Shown here: positions 48,851-58,405 of the stretch, in pieces | How the letters are laid out: each line of letters begins with the position of its first letter | How positions within the stretch are numbered: the first letter of the stretch is position 1 | Assembly: GCF_022879575.1 (NCBI RefSeq) | Contig: NZ_CP084262.1 | Span: forward strand, 1-64,000 | DNA length: 64,000 bases | Direction: 5' to 3' | DNA from: Caballeronia sp. SL2Y3 | Lineage (GTDB): Bacteria; Pseudomonadota; Gammaproteobacteria; Burkholderiales; Burkholderiaceae | Position numbers and translations under genes: made by a program | The notes under the pieces: generated by a model | Told to the model about the DNA's origin: nothing | Database searches by the model: none | Seen by the model: only the letters and a program-made list of their open reading frames with translations

Positions 48851-49432
48851 TTAACCCTTCGGCACGCGCCCCATGAGATAGAACTCGTCGTTGGGCCGCA
48901 TCGACGTGACATTCGCCATGCGGTTCGACAAGCCGAAGAACGCAGTAATGGCCGCAATGTCCCAGACGTCTTCGTCGCTGAAGCCGTGCGCATTAAGCGC
49001 GGCGAAGTCGGCATCGTCTACTGCGCCGGCTTCGCGGCAGACCTTCAGCGCGAAATCGAGCATCGCCTTTTGACGCGGCGTAATGTCGGCCTTGCGATGA
49101 TTGACCGCGATCTGGTCAGCCAGCAGCGCGTTCTTTTCATAGATGCGCAAAATTGCGCCGTGCGCGACGACGCAGTAAAGGCAATCGTTGACGCCGCTCG
49201 TTGCGACCACGATCATTTCGCGCTCGCCTTTCGTGAGGCCGCCTTCCTTGAGCATCAACGCGTCATGGTAGGCAAAGAATGCGCGGAACTCGTCGGGCCG
49301 GTGCGCGAGCGCAAGAAATACATTGGGAACGAAGCCCGCCTTGTCCTGCACTTCGCGTATGCGCTCGCGAATGTCGTCGGGCCACGCTTCAGGGTTCGGA
49401 ACGGGAAAACGGCTGATGGGCAGAGTTGGCAT
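48851..49432 (-). CDS. AhpD-like peroxidase-related protein (carboxymuconolactone decarboxylase fold)
   Basis: 193 residues. The CMD/AhpD core is visible with the redox Cys pair and His in NDCLYCVVAHGAI; VPNVFLALAHRPDEF and the C-terminal SNRMANVTSMRPNDEFY are typical of the peroxidase-related subgroup. Probably peroxide or peroxynitrite defence. 113 bases upstream of the SDR operon; co-transcription is not evident. Confidence 0.88.
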   Translation of the reverse strand: MPTLPISRFPVPNPEAWPDDIRERIREVQDKAGFVPNVFLALAHRPDEFRAFFAYHDALMLKEGGLTKGEREMIVVATSGVNDCLYCVVAHGAILRIYEKNALLADQIAVNHRKADITPRQKAMLDFALKVCREAGAVDDADFAALNAHGFSDEDVWDIAAITAFFGLSNRMANVTSMRPNDEFYLMGRVPKG

Positions 49433-49498
49433 GACGTCTCCGTTGGAGCCTCGAGCGGGCTCGTTGACGAAGTATGCCGCAGCAAACGTGCAGGCGGT

Positions 49499-49822
49499 CT
49501 ATTGACCTTGAGCGCCGCCGTTCGTCGTGGAAGGCGCGCCGGGCTGATTTGTGGTGCTGCCGCTGCCGCTTTTTAGCATCGGTTGCATTCCGCCCGAGGA
49601 GCCTTGTCCGGGTGAACGCATGCCGTCGCCTGCGCCGCCGGTGCCGCCTCCTGGCGTCGGCGGCCGCATGGCCGAAGCGGGGCCCTGGTCGGCGCCGCTA
49701 CGGCCCGCGGCTGACGTGTTCACCGAAGGTCCGGCGCCCGGGCTTCCGCTGCCGCTGCCGGCAGCCAGCACGGTGCCCGATAAAGAGAGAGCCACTGCCG
49801 CGATCAATGGTCGCGCTTTCAT
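49499..49822 (-). CDS. Small secreted Gly/Ser/Pro-rich protein, unknown
   Basis: 107 residues from MKARPLIAAV, preceded by GGAG. Signal peptide cleaved near VLAAG, then a low-complexity mature part rich in Gly, Ser, Pro and Thr with no recognisable domain. Likely a disordered periplasmic or envelope protein. Confidence 0.7.
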   Translation of the reverse strand: MKARPLIAAVALSLSGTVLAAGSGSGSPGAGPSVNTSAAGRSGADQGPASAMRPPTPGGGTGGAGDGMRSPGQGSSGGMQPMLKSGSGSTTNQPGAPSTTNGGAQGQ

Positions 49823-49914
49823 GAGTCGTGTCTCCTGCAAACGCAATCAATGCGATCCGCTCGCACTGCTCTATGACGCCAGCGCGAGCGGACCTTTTTC
49901 ACCACTCGACGCGA

Positions 49915-50043
49915 TCACGGCTGGCGTTGGCCGCCCTGATGCATCGGCTGCTTCTGCTGATTCTGCTGCTGTTGGCCTTGCGCCTTCCCTTGGTCGTTAC
50001 GCGGATTGGTCGGGTTCGAATTTCCGAGCTTGGACGATGGCAT
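49915..50043 (-). CDS. Small Gln-rich protein of 42 residues, unknown
   Basis: MPSSKLGNSNPTNPRNDQGK begins the protein, followed by a Gln-rich tail (QGQQQQNQQKQ) and HQGGQRQP. It has no signal peptide. An excellent AAGGAG site lies seven bases upstream of the ATG, which is the main reason to call it real. Function unknown; hydrophilic and probably disordered. Confidence 0.65.
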   Translation of the reverse strand: MPSSKLGNSNPTNPRNDQGKAQGQQQQNQQKQPMHQGGQRQP

Positions 50044-50103
50044 TGCTTCACTCCTTTGCAACGTGGTTAGGGACTGACAATTACGCATACCGCGTTCCAG
50101 CGT

Positions 50104-50370
50104 CTAGAACTCGCGCTTCGTGCCGCCATCGGTATGTTGATCGTCGTGGCCGAGGCCATAACGTTCGATCAGACGATGAGCCCGCTCGACGCCCGCACGC
50201 AAGGCTTCCGCGCGCGTCGCCCAGCTAGGACCGGTCGGTTCTACATCCGGCAAGTCGGCAGGCGCGCCATCGCGCAGCGCTGCGATCTGCGGCACCCAGT
50301 CGCCCGTATCGTTCTGCTGAATGGTCACCGTAACGTCGTAGCCTTTGAAGGAAAAACTCTCGCTCGTCAT
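50104..50370 (-). CDS. Small conserved-type hypothetical protein, 88 residues
   Basis: Start at MTSESFSFKGYDV after GGAGG. It has a beta-rich opening (YDVTVTIQQNDTGDWVPQI) and a helix (WATRAEALRAGVERAHRLIERYG), a compact alpha/beta pattern like small dsRBD-type or HicB-like folds. I do not recognise a characterised family. Confidence 0.7.
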   Translation of the reverse strand: MTSESFSFKGYDVTVTIQQNDTGDWVPQIAALRDGAPADLPDVEPTGPSWATRAEALRAGVERAHRLIERYGLGHDDQHTDGGTKREF

Positions 50371-50478
50371 GTGTCCTCCGTGCTGATTGACATGCATGGC
50401 ACTCAGCAGATCACGTGCCGTCGCGTCGTGGTTTGCTTCTTGCTGGCAGACCAAAGAAATGAATCACAGAACCAGAAC

Positions 50479-50778
50479 ATGAAAGCAACCATCATTTCGC
50501 ATGAAGTGCCGCCGCAAGCATCGTCGGCCGAGATTCACCGGTTTCTATTCAAGCTGGACGACGGAACAGCGCCGCCACTGACCGAATCCATTTCGCTCAG
50601 AACGGCGCGCGTGATCGCCGACAACCTCGCGGACGGCAACGCGTTCATCAAGATGCTGCAGGCAATCGTCAAGGCGCAACCGGACGAGTACGATGCGCTC
50701 GTCGGCACCGAGTACCCCGATCATTTCAACAATTGCTCGAACGACAAACACCGCAAAAGCGAAGGCCCGCGCCATTGA
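50479..50778 (+). CDS. Hypothetical protein, 99 residues
   Basis: Start at MKATIISHEVP. Soluble, acidic/helical (SLRTARVIADNLADGNAFIKMLQAIVKAQPDEYDALVG). No recognised domain. A competing minus-strand frame covers part of it, but this one has the more natural composition and a start near the left border. The ribosome site is poor. Confidence 0.55.
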   Translation: MKATIISHEVPPQASSAEIHRFLFKLDDGTAPPLTESISLRTARVIADNLADGNAFIKMLQAIVKAQPDEYDALVGTEYPDHFNNCSNDKHRKSEGPRH

Positions 50779-50790
50779 AACTCACTGCGA

Positions 50791-51246
50791 CTATTTGACG
50801 GCGCGCTGACGCGCGAGAAATTTGTCCAACTGAGCGGCGAATTGTTTGCCATCGCGCGGGCTATACGGCGAGGGCCCGCCTGTCGCGATGCCGGTGCTGC
50901 GCAACTGGTCCATCATCGAGCGCATGGTCAGGCGTTCTTCGATATTGTCCGGGCTGAACCACTCGCCGCGCGGGTCGAGTGCATGCGCGCCTTTGGCGAG
51001 CACCGCTGCTGCGAGCGGTATGTCAGCGGTGATCACGAGATCGCCGGCTGCGGCCATTTCGACGATGCGCGCGTCCGCGACATCGAAACCCGAAGGCACC
51101 TGAACGGCCTTGATATAGGGCGAGGGCGGAGTGCGCAGGAACTGGTTGGCCACCAGCGTCACATTGATTGCCGCACGCGGCCCCGCGCGAAACAGCATGT
51201 CTTTCACGACAGCGGGGCAAGCGTCGGCATCGACGAGAATCTGCAT
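50791..51246 (-). CDS. YaiI/YqxD family protein (DUF188)
   Basis: 151 residues from [15 protein letters not shown], the family opening; also [19 protein letters not shown] and [14 protein letters not shown]. The fold is PIN-like with Asp clusters, but function is unknown. Start moved to 51246 because the family begins at this Met. Confidence 0.92.
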   Translation of the reverse strand: MQILVDADACPAVVKDMLFRAGPRAAINVTLVANQFLRTPPSPYIKAVQVPSGFDVADARIVEMAAAGDLVITADIPLAAAVLAKGAHALDPRGEWFSPDNIEERLTMRSMMDQLRSTGIATGGPSPYSPRDGKQFAAQLDKFLARQRAVK

Positions 51247-51303
51247 GATGCGGTCGGGCAAATGGGCGAGCGCACATTATGCTGCATGCGCCCGCGCCAC
51301 TGA

Positions 51304-51561
51304 TTACGCTTCTGAATCCGGCTTGCTGCGGGGATGATCGCTGCTCGCAGCGGGATCGACATCGGGGTCGATATGATCGTTTTCCGGCGTATAAGGCCCC
51401 TCTTCGGGATGGTCCTTGCCTTTCGGAACGAGCGTCGGGTCCATGCTGCCATGTCCGCGCTGCTCGATCGTGCCGTCCGGCTTTTCCTTGACGTCGCCTT
51501 CGCCGATGGCCTCGCGGCGCTTGTCCGCGCGCTCGACCGGATCGGAGGGTTCAGGGTTCAT
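51304..51561 (-). CDS. Hydrophilic hypothetical protein, 85 residues
   Basis: Highly charged and Pro-rich (SDPVERADKRREAIGEGDVK, then PEEGPYTPENDHIDPDVDP). No hydrophobic core, so probably disordered, like small stress-induced proteins. GAGGAC lies before the ATG. Confidence 0.6.
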   Translation of the reverse strand: MNPEPSDPVERADKRREAIGEGDVKEKPDGTIEQRGHGSMDPTLVPKGKDHPEEGPYTPENDHIDPDVDPAASSDHPRSKPDSEA

Positions 51562-51623
51562 CGCGTTGTCCTCGCAAAGGTGAGAGACGACGCTCGCGCG
51601 CCGCCTTCATAGCGTCTATGGCG

Positions 51624-51836
51624 TCACTTGTCCCCGCTGCCGAGCTCGCCGTGCTTGTGCGAGTGCGTCGCGGCGTGCACGAGTTCATAATGCGCGCCCT
51701 TGCCGCTTCTCGTCGGCGGGAAGTGCTCGCCTTCCACGCACGTCACTTCGAATGCGGAGCCGCTGTCGCCTTCTTTCACGACGCGATAGATTCCCGAGGT
51801 CTGTACTTTCTCACCGGGTTTGTGTTGCTCGGCCAT
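51624..51836 (-). CDS. YjzC-like small protein
   Basis: 70 residues from MAEQHKPGEKVQTSGIYRVV, a start shared by YjzC-like proteins; then EVTCVEGEHFPPTRSGKGAH and a His-rich tail (HAATHSHKHGE). The zinc-ribbon cysteines of some relatives are absent apart from one. An upstream ATG at 51875 is less likely because AAGGAGGC precedes the inner start. Confidence 0.75.
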   Translation of the reverse strand: MAEQHKPGEKVQTSGIYRVVKEGDSGSAFEVTCVEGEHFPPTRSGKGAHYELVHAATHSHKHGELGSGDK

Positions 51837-51875
51837 GCGTGCCTCCTTCTGGTTGCGATGCCCTGTAGCAAGCAA

Positions 51876-54512
51876 TCAGCGTTCCGGGCGTCGCGTGACG
51901 GTCAGCGACGACAGCAGCTTGAGAAGGCTTTCCACATTGACCGGCTTCACGAAGTGATAGTCGAAGCCCGCCGACTGCGCGCGCAAGCGGTCGTCGGTCT
52001 GTCCATAGCCTGTGATGGCGATGAGAAGCGGCGCGCTTTCGCCTTTGCGCCGCAGGCGTCGCGCGAGTTGGTAACCGTCGATATCGGGCAAGCCGATGTC
52101 AAGCAACGCCACGTCCGCCTGAAACGGCGTGGCGGACAGCGCCTCTTCCGACGAATACGTCACGCGCGCCACGTGTCCTTCGGATTCACATAGCATCGCG
52201 AGAGAATCGGCGGCATCGCGGTTATCGTCTACGACGAGAATGCGCAACGCGGCATGCGTCTCAAGCCCGCTGCCCTCGGAAAGCGCGAGCGCCGAGTGAC
52301 GCTCGTGATGATGCAGACGCGGCAAGCGCACGTTGACGGTGGTGCCGAGCCCCGGTCCTGGGCTTTGAACCGTGATGGTCCCGTCATGCATTTCCACGAG
52401 CTTCTTGACGAGCGACAGCCCGATGCCGAGGCCGCCGTTCGAGCGGTCCAGTGTGCGTTCGCCTTGCGAGAAGAGTTCGAACACCTTCGGCAACAGGTCG
52501 CCGGAAATTCCGGTACCCGTATCGGCGATCACGATGGACACCCAGTCCTGATCCGCATTCACGCTCACCGAGATGTCGCCGCCTTCCGGCGTGTACTTGC
52601 TCGCGTTGTTGAGCACATTAACGAGTATTTGCGAGAGCCGCGTGACGTCGCCGCACACCCATGTCGTTGCATCGGGGACATCGACCTGTATGCGCTGACC
52701 GCGCGATTCGACCATGTTCGCGATCGCTTCCACCGCGTGATAAACGGCGGTCCCGACCAACACCGGCTCGCGCTGCAATGCGATGCGGCCCTGCGTGATG
52801 CGCGACACTTCGAGCAGATCATCGACGATGCGCGTCATGTGCTCGACTTGCCTGTTCATGAGTTCGACGAGGTCGTTCGTCTGCGAGGACAAGTCTTCGT
52901 CCTTTTGCAGCAGCGCGATAGCCGTGCGCAGCGGCGCGAGCGGATTGCGCAACTCATGCGCGAGCATGGCGAGAAATTCGTCCTTGCGGCGGCCCGATTC
53001 GCGCAGCACCAGTTCCATCTGCTTGCGGTCGGTGATGTCGATCAGGCTGCCGATGATCCGCAGCGGCTGGCCGTCCTTGCTGCGCTGAAGCAATGCGCTG
53101 CCCTGCATCCACTGTTCGCCGTGCATGTTCTGCACACGAAACTCGAATTGCTCGTGCGGATCGTCGCCGGAAGCGAGGCGTCGGACATAGCGGTCGAGAG
53201 CGGGGGCATCGTCGGGATGAATGCGCGCAAGCGCCGCTTCGTAGGTGAGCGTCTCGGCCTGATCGGGCCGGTGTTCGACGCTCGTTTCGAATAGCATGGT
53301 CCAGTTCGCCAGTTCCAGCGAGACGATGTGAATCTTCGCCGCCTGCATGGCAACCGTGAGGCGCAGGCTGCGCGCTTCGATCGCCGCTTGCGCTTCGTAT
53401 TCCGCCGTGACATCCGTTGTCGTGCCGAACCACTCTTGCAGCTTGCCGTGCTCGTCGTAGAGCGGGGCGGCGTGTGCCTGCACCATGCGATACGAACCAT
53501 CGCGGCGATACATGCGGAAGGTGAGCGTGCGCGGGCCGCCCTGATGCAATGCTTCCAGCCATGCGTGATGCGTGCGCTCGCGGTCGTCCGGATGAATGAA
53601 GTCGAGCCAGCCCCAGCGCGAGAGCCGGTCGCGCCGCTCGCCGGTGAACATTTCCCATTCGCCGCCCGAAGGCCGAATTTCGCCGTTTGCATCGGCGGAC
53701 CAGACGAGCGCCCCGGTCGATTCGACGAGCGCGCGATAACGGCGTTCGCTCAGGCTCAAACGCTCCATGTCGGCACGTTGCTGACTGATGTCGAAGCTCA
53801 CGCCGTGCACGCGCGTCAGCACGCCTTGCGCGTCGAATTCCGGATTGCCGCGCATGCGAAGCCAGCGTCGCGAGCCCGGGTTGCCATCGCGATGGCAGTC
53901 CAGCATGAAGTCGAATTCGAATGGGCCGCCATAGCGCAGCGCATCGGCGAGCTTGCGTTGAAACGGCTCGCGGTAATCGGGCGCCACGCGGTCCCATATT
54001 TCCGAGAGCATGACCGATTCGGTGCCAGGCGGAAACGAATAAAGGTCCGCAAGTTGCGCCGTCATGCGCACGACGCGCATTTTCATGTCCCATTCCCACG
54101 CGCCCATGCGTGCGCCCGCGAACGCGGCCTGCAGACGCCGCTCGCTTGCTTCGTACAGTTCCCAGGCGTGCCGGCATTCGTGAATGTCGATCGCGACACC
54201 TACCGTATCGCCGATTTTTCCATCCTCGTTGCGGCGTGCCTGCAAGTGGAGCGTATGCCAGCGAAACGCGCCGTCCGAGCGCAGAAGACGGACATCGACA
54301 TTGCGCAGCAGCACGCCGTCGCGCATTTGCCTCAGCGCGTCGAGCACCGTTCGTTCGTCGTCGCGGTGAACAAAAGCTTGCCAATGTTGGCCGGCCAAAT
54401 CGTCGGACGGTATGCCGAGATAGCGGGAGGCCCACGGGTTGGCATACTGAATGGTCCCGTCGCGCGCCGCGCGCCACACGAATGACGGCAGGAAGTGAGC
54501 AGGATCGTGCAT
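51876..54512 (-). CDS. Multi-PAS hybrid sensor histidine kinase
   Basis: 878 residues without membrane helices, hence cytosolic. Four PAS regions (about 5-120, 130-255, 265-385, 395-510), each with the PAC-type end; then HisKA with H-box FLAMLAHELRNPLAPLRTA, HATPase with NVLNNASKYTPEGG and ADTGTGI, and a C-terminal receiver (RILVVDDNRDAADS, phospho-acceptor in ALLDIGLPDIDGYQ). The protein phosphorylates its own receiver; no HPt or response-regulator gene is adjacent. Signal unknown, possibly redox or light through PAS cofactors. Confidence 0.93.
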   Translation of the reverse strand: MHDPAHFLPSFVWRAARDGTIQYANPWASRYLGIPSDDLAGQHWQAFVHRDDERTVLDALRQMRDGVLLRNVDVRLLRSDGAFRWHTLHLQARRNEDGKIGDTVGVAIDIHECRHAWELYEASERRLQAAFAGARMGAWEWDMKMRVVRMTAQLADLYSFPPGTESVMLSEIWDRVAPDYREPFQRKLADALRYGGPFEFDFMLDCHRDGNPGSRRWLRMRGNPEFDAQGVLTRVHGVSFDISQQRADMERLSLSERRYRALVESTGALVWSADANGEIRPSGGEWEMFTGERRDRLSRWGWLDFIHPDDRERTHHAWLEALHQGGPRTLTFRMYRRDGSYRMVQAHAAPLYDEHGKLQEWFGTTTDVTAEYEAQAAIEARSLRLTVAMQAAKIHIVSLELANWTMLFETSVEHRPDQAETLTYEAALARIHPDDAPALDRYVRRLASGDDPHEQFEFRVQNMHGEQWMQGSALLQRSKDGQPLRIIGSLIDITDRKQMELVLRESGRRKDEFLAMLAHELRNPLAPLRTAIALLQKDEDLSSQTNDLVELMNRQVEHMTRIVDDLLEVSRITQGRIALQREPVLVGTAVYHAVEAIANMVESRGQRIQVDVPDATTWVCGDVTRLSQILVNVLNNASKYTPEGGDISVSVNADQDWVSIVIADTGTGISGDLLPKVFELFSQGERTLDRSNGGLGIGLSLVKKLVEMHDGTITVQSPGPGLGTTVNVRLPRLHHHERHSALALSEGSGLETHAALRILVVDDNRDAADSLAMLCESEGHVARVTYSSEEALSATPFQADVALLDIGLPDIDGYQLARRLRRKGESAPLLIAITGYGQTDDRLRAQSAGFDYHFVKPVNVESLLKLLSSLTVTRRPER

Positions 54513-54658
54513 GAGCGTCCTTGCTTCGGTGAACGGCGACGTGTCCTATCGCCGGGCGCAGCGCAGTGTCGGTTGTAGCGTTGCTTCCATCATTGTACGA
54601 GCGTCAATGTGCGGCGGGCAGGCCGAGCGCTGCGCCGGGCCTGCGCGTTGCCAGTTGC

Positions 54659-54832
54659 TTAGCCATCCTCGCCGACGTCGTTCGGTTCGGGCAGCGGCTT
54701 GCCGGCGCCCGTCGGCGGTGCGGGCTCGTTAGTCAGGTCTTGCTTCTGCTCGTCGCTCAGGCGGCGGTCCGCTGCGGTCGGGTCGTTAGGCGTTTGCTTA
54801 GGCGGAGTCGAACGTTCGCTCTCTTGTGTCAT
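54659..54832 (-). CDS. Small hydrophilic protein, 57 residues, unknown
   Basis: MTQESERSTPPKQTPNDPTA, then ADRRLSDEQKQDLTN and a Pro-rich end. GAAGGA lies at good spacing. No domain recognised; a disordered, strongly charged protein. It is divergent from galM with 140 bases between. Confidence 0.6.
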   Translation of the reverse strand: MTQESERSTPPKQTPNDPTAADRRLSDEQKQDLTNEPAPPTGAGKPLPEPNDVGEDG

Positions 54833-54972
54833 GGTGCGTTCCTTCGGTCATGTGAATGGTCAGTGCATCCCGGACCGGTTGCATCGAACGTGCCCGCTAA
54901 CGTGGAGCGCATCCCCGCGGGTATGGCCGATGCTTCGTCGTACGTTTGCCCACCACCCTGACATTCATTCCA

Positions 54973-56115
54973 ATGAAACAGATTTCCCGAAGCGTTGCAG
55001 CGCTGTGCGCCGCCGCTTTTCCGTTCGTGTCGGACGCGGCGACCATCGCGTCTTCGCCGTATGGCGCGACGCAGCAAGGTCAGCCGGTGATTCAGTACAC
55101 GCTGTCGAATACGCGCGGCGTTTCGATGAGCTGCATCACCTATGGCGGCATCGTGACGCGAATCGATGTGCCGGACCGGCGCGGGCGGCGCGCGGACATC
55201 GTGCTCGGCTTCGCATCGCTTGCCGATTATGAGCGATACAACGGCGATATTCACTTCGGCAGCCTGATCGGCCGCTATGCGAACCGCATCGCGCAAGGGC
55301 GTTTCACGCTCGACGGACACACGTATCAGTTGCCGGTCAACGATCCGCCCAATACGCTGCATGGCGGTCCGCACAGCTTCGACGAGAAGGTGTGGACGGT
55401 CGTGCGCACGTTTCAGAACGCAAGCGGCGCGGGTGTGCAACTGCGTTACGTGAGCCCGGACAACGAGAACGCTTTTCCCGGCACGCTCACGGTCGACGTG
55501 ACCTACACGCTCACCGACGACAACGAAGTGCGTATCGACTATCGCGCCAAAACGGATAAGCCGACAGTCGTGAATCTCACGAACCATAGCTACTTCAATC
55601 TGGCGGGCGAGGGCAGCGGCAGCGTCGAGAATCAGCTCATCATGATCGCGGCATCGAGCTATACGCCGACGCGCGCGGATTCGATTCCAACGGGCGAAGT
55701 CGCGTCCGTGGAAGGCACGCCGCTCGATCTGCGCGCGTTGACGCCTATCGGCGCGCGTTTGCGTTCGGCCTTCCCGCAACTGCGCTACGCGCGCGGTTAT
55801 GACAACAACTTCAAGCTGAACAAGAGCAGCCAGCATGAAGGCGAGCCTTCGTTTGCCGCGCGTGCCTACGATCCGGCGAGCGGGCGCGTGCTCGATCTCT
55901 ATACGACGCAACCGGGCTTGCAGTTCTACACCGCCAACGGGCTGGACGGCAGTGCGGTCGGTGTATCGGGCAATGCGTACCGTCAGACGGACGCGTTCGC
56001 GCTCGAGGCCGAGCACTTTCCTGATTCGCCCAACCATCCCTCGTTCCCGTCCACCGAACTCAGGCCGGGCGACGAGTATCACGAAGTGACCGTGTGGAAG
56101 TTCGGCGTGCGCTAG
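54973..56115 (+). CDS. galM: Aldose 1-epimerase (mutarotase), exported
   Basis: 380 residues from [11 protein letters not shown]; signal peptide through SDAATIAS. GalM fold with [16 protein letters not shown], the catalytic His in [12 protein letters not shown] and the catalytic Glu in [20 protein letters not shown]. It interconverts alpha and beta anomers, here in the periplasm, before uptake or oxidation of sugars such as those from trehalose or arabinose. Confidence 0.92.
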   Translation: MKQISRSVAALCAAAFPFVSDAATIASSPYGATQQGQPVIQYTLSNTRGVSMSCITYGGIVTRIDVPDRRGRRADIVLGFASLADYERYNGDIHFGSLIGRYANRIAQGRFTLDGHTYQLPVNDPPNTLHGGPHSFDEKVWTVVRTFQNASGAGVQLRYVSPDNENAFPGTLTVDVTYTLTDDNEVRIDYRAKTDKPTVVNLTNHSYFNLAGEGSGSVENQLIMIAASSYTPTRADSIPTGEVASVEGTPLDLRALTPIGARLRSAFPQLRYARGYDNNFKLNKSSQHEGEPSFAARAYDPASGRVLDLYTTQPGLQFYTANGLDGSAVGVSGNAYRQTDAFALEAEHFPDSPNHPSFPSTELRPGDEYHEVTVWKFGVR

Positions 56116-56252
56116 GCGCGCTTTCGATTCGGCCGCACCGCCGGTTGCAACGACGGTGCCGTGCATGCGATGCTTCGCCCTGCTGCAGCTTCCGATTAAA
56201 ACAAGCGGCACGAGCGAGACCAGTCCGGTTCATCACCTCCGAAGGAGTGAAC

Positions 56253-57893
56253 ATGATCGTACTGTCGCGATATCGCATGACGCTTGATGCGTCGCAGCAC
56301 CATTCGTTGAACGCGCGCCGCCTGTTCGGCGCATGGGCCTTGCTCGGCGCGGCCAGCGTCGCGTATGCGGATGCCCAGAGCAGCTACGTCGTGCCGCCAC
56401 CGCCTAGCGAACTCTATGGCGAGCTTTTCACCGCAGTGCAAACGCAGAAGATTTATCCCGACCAGAAGACCTTTGTCGATGCGACGCCCAAGATCGACCC
56501 TGCGCAAATCAAACAGCTCTATGCGCAACAGCATATCGTTCCCGGCTTCAGTCTTTCCGCATTCGTCGCGCAGTACTTCACGCCGCCGACCGATCAGGTC
56601 ATCACGCCGCCGCCTAACCAGACCTTGCGCGAGCATATCGACTGGCTGTGGCCGCAACTCACGCGCAACTCCGTGACCGTGCCGCCATACAGCACGCTGA
56701 TTCCCATGCCGAAGCCCTACGTCGTGCCGGGCGGACGCTTTCGCGAAGGCTACTACTGGGACACCTATTTCACGATGCTGGGCCTTCAGGAAGCCGGTCG
56801 CGAAGATCTCGTCGATAACATGCTCGACAACTTCGCGTATCTGATCGATACCATCGGCCATATTCCGAACGGCAATCGCACGTACTATGTTAGCCGTTCG
56901 CAGCCGCCGTTCTTCTCCTACATGGTGGAGCTTGCCGCGCATAAGGAAGGCGGACGCGTGTATCAGAAGTATCTGCCGCAAATGCGCCGCGAATATCACT
57001 ACTGGATGCAGGGCGCACATTCGCTCCAACCGGGCGAGGCGGTGCGCAATGTCGTGATGCTGCCCGATCGCACCGTGCTCAACCGCTATTGGGACGAACG
57101 CGACACGCCGCGCGACGAGTCGTATCTGGAGGACGTCGAGACTGCCCGGCTCGTGACGAACCGTCCCGCGAACGAGGTGTATCGCGATCTGCGCGCGGCA
57201 GCGGAAAGCGGCTGGGACTTCAGTTCGCGATGGTTCGGCGACAACCAGACGCTTGCCACCATCCGCACGACGTCCATCGTTCCGGTGGATCTCAATAGCC
57301 TCATGTTCCATCTGGAGACGACCATCGCGCGCGGTTGCGGCGAAGCGCGTGACTTCGGTTGTGTCGCGGAGTTCGTCGGCCGGGCGGCGAAGCGTGCGAT
57401 CGGCATCAACCGGTATCTGTGGAATAACAACGGCTATTACGGCGACTACGACTGGCAGCTCGGTCAGCCGCGCAACAACCCGTCGGCGGCGATGCTTTAT
57501 CCGTTGTTCGCAGGGGCGGCGTGGCCCGAGCGCGCGCACGCCACGGCGCGTACGGTGGAAACGTTATTGCTCAAGCCGGGCGGCCTGACGACGACGACCT
57601 TCAATACGGCTCAACAATGGGATGCCCCGAACGGCTGGGCGCCGCTGCACTGGATAGCGGTCGACGGTTTGCGGCGCTATGGCCGCGGCGATCTCGCGCA
57701 GCAGATCGGCACGCGCTTTCTCGCCGACGTGAACCATGTGTATGCGACGCAGCAAAAGCTCGTCGAGAAGTATGTCGTGGAAGGGGCGGGGACAGGCGGT
57801 GGCGGGGGCGGGGAATATCCGCTACAGGATGGCTTCGGATGGACCAATGGCGTGACCTTGCGCCTGCTCGATCTCTACGCGCCGGGTCAATGA
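56253..57893 (+). CDS. treA: Periplasmic trehalase (GH37)
   Basis: 546 residues from ATG at 56253 after GAAGGAG; a second in-frame ATG follows at 56277. Signal peptide ends near AYADAQ. Both GH37 signatures are present: [15 protein letters not shown] and [13 protein letters not shown], with the Gly-rich and catalytic regions near the end ([19 protein letters not shown]). Hydrolyses trehalose to glucose in the periplasm. It lies 137 bases after the exported mutarotase, a sensible partner. Confidence 0.95.
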   Translation: MIVLSRYRMTLDASQHHSLNARRLFGAWALLGAASVAYADAQSSYVVPPPPSELYGELFTAVQTQKIYPDQKTFVDATPKIDPAQIKQLYAQQHIVPGFSLSAFVAQYFTPPTDQVITPPPNQTLREHIDWLWPQLTRNSVTVPPYSTLIPMPKPYVVPGGRFREGYYWDTYFTMLGLQEAGREDLVDNMLDNFAYLIDTIGHIPNGNRTYYVSRSQPPFFSYMVELAAHKEGGRVYQKYLPQMRREYHYWMQGAHSLQPGEAVRNVVMLPDRTVLNRYWDERDTPRDESYLEDVETARLVTNRPANEVYRDLRAAAESGWDFSSRWFGDNQTLATIRTTSIVPVDLNSLMFHLETTIARGCGEARDFGCVAEFVGRAAKRAIGINRYLWNNNGYYGDYDWQLGQPRNNPSAAMLYPLFAGAAWPERAHATARTVETLLLKPGGLTTTTFNTAQQWDAPNGWAPLHWIAVDGLRRYGRGDLAQQIGTRFLADVNHVYATQQKLVEKYVVEGAGTGGGGGGEYPLQDGFGWTNGVTLRLLDLYAPGQ

Positions 57894-57906
57894 ACGCTTG
57901 AGCATG

Positions 57907-57934
57907 CGATGGCGGCGCGAGCACGCCGCCATCG
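57907..57934. terminator. Strong hairpin between convergent treA and DUF1330 genes
   Basis: CGATGGCGGCG and CGCCGCCATCG form a perfect 11-bp stem with a six-base loop. T-runs are lacking, but its place between two converging genes fits a shared terminator. Confidence 0.6.
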
Positions 57935-57946
57935 GCTCACCGTGTT

Positions 57947-58240
57947 TTACGCGATGCCTTCGACGACGCGGAAATCGCGTTCGCATGCATCGCCCAGCAC
58001 TCTCAGCGCTTCCTGGTACTTTTCGCCGTTGAACGTGGCGAGCGCCTGATCGAGCGAGTCGAATTCGACGAGCACCGTGCGTTCCGCAATGCCCGCGCCG
58101 TGCACCGTCGACGCTACGCCGCGAACCAGCGCGCGGCCGCCGCCTTCCTGAATCGCGACCGTTGCGAGCTTCGAATACTCAGCAACCTGATCGGGCTTCG
58201 TAATCTTGCGGTAAGCGCTGACCCAATAGCCTTTTGCCAT
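57947..58240 (-). CDS. DUF1330 family protein
   Basis: 97 residues from MAKGYWVSAYRKI after AGGAG. Ferredoxin-like fold (dimeric alpha/beta barrel) with FDSLDQALATFNGEKYQEAL, as in DUF1330. Function unknown; possibly a small oxygenase-like or chaperone fold. Confidence 0.9.
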   Translation of the reverse strand: MAKGYWVSAYRKITKPDQVAEYSKLATVAIQEGGGRALVRGVASTVHGAGIAERTVLVEFDSLDQALATFNGEKYQEALRVLGDACERDFRVVEGIA

Positions 58241-58405
58241 CTGCAATCTCCTGATTTTCGTTGAGCGCCATGCGCCATGAGGCGAATGCAACGCGTCTGC
58301 AACCCGTCTGCGACGCATGCATTCTTGCGTAGGCGAGCATAGCAAAGAATCGGCTCGTGCCTTGCACTGTCGTCGCGATCGTTCTATCTGCGCATCCGCC
58401 AAGAC

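Noticed and set aside
50545..50775. 76-codon minus-strand frame opposite the 99-residue hypothetical protein
   Set aside because: Val/Arg-rich shadow-like composition and no ribosome site; the plus-strand frame looks better, though neither is strong.
52071..52076. Another GTAACC hexamer, considered as a SigF -35
   Set aside because: Inside the hybrid kinase gene and without CGAA at the right distance.
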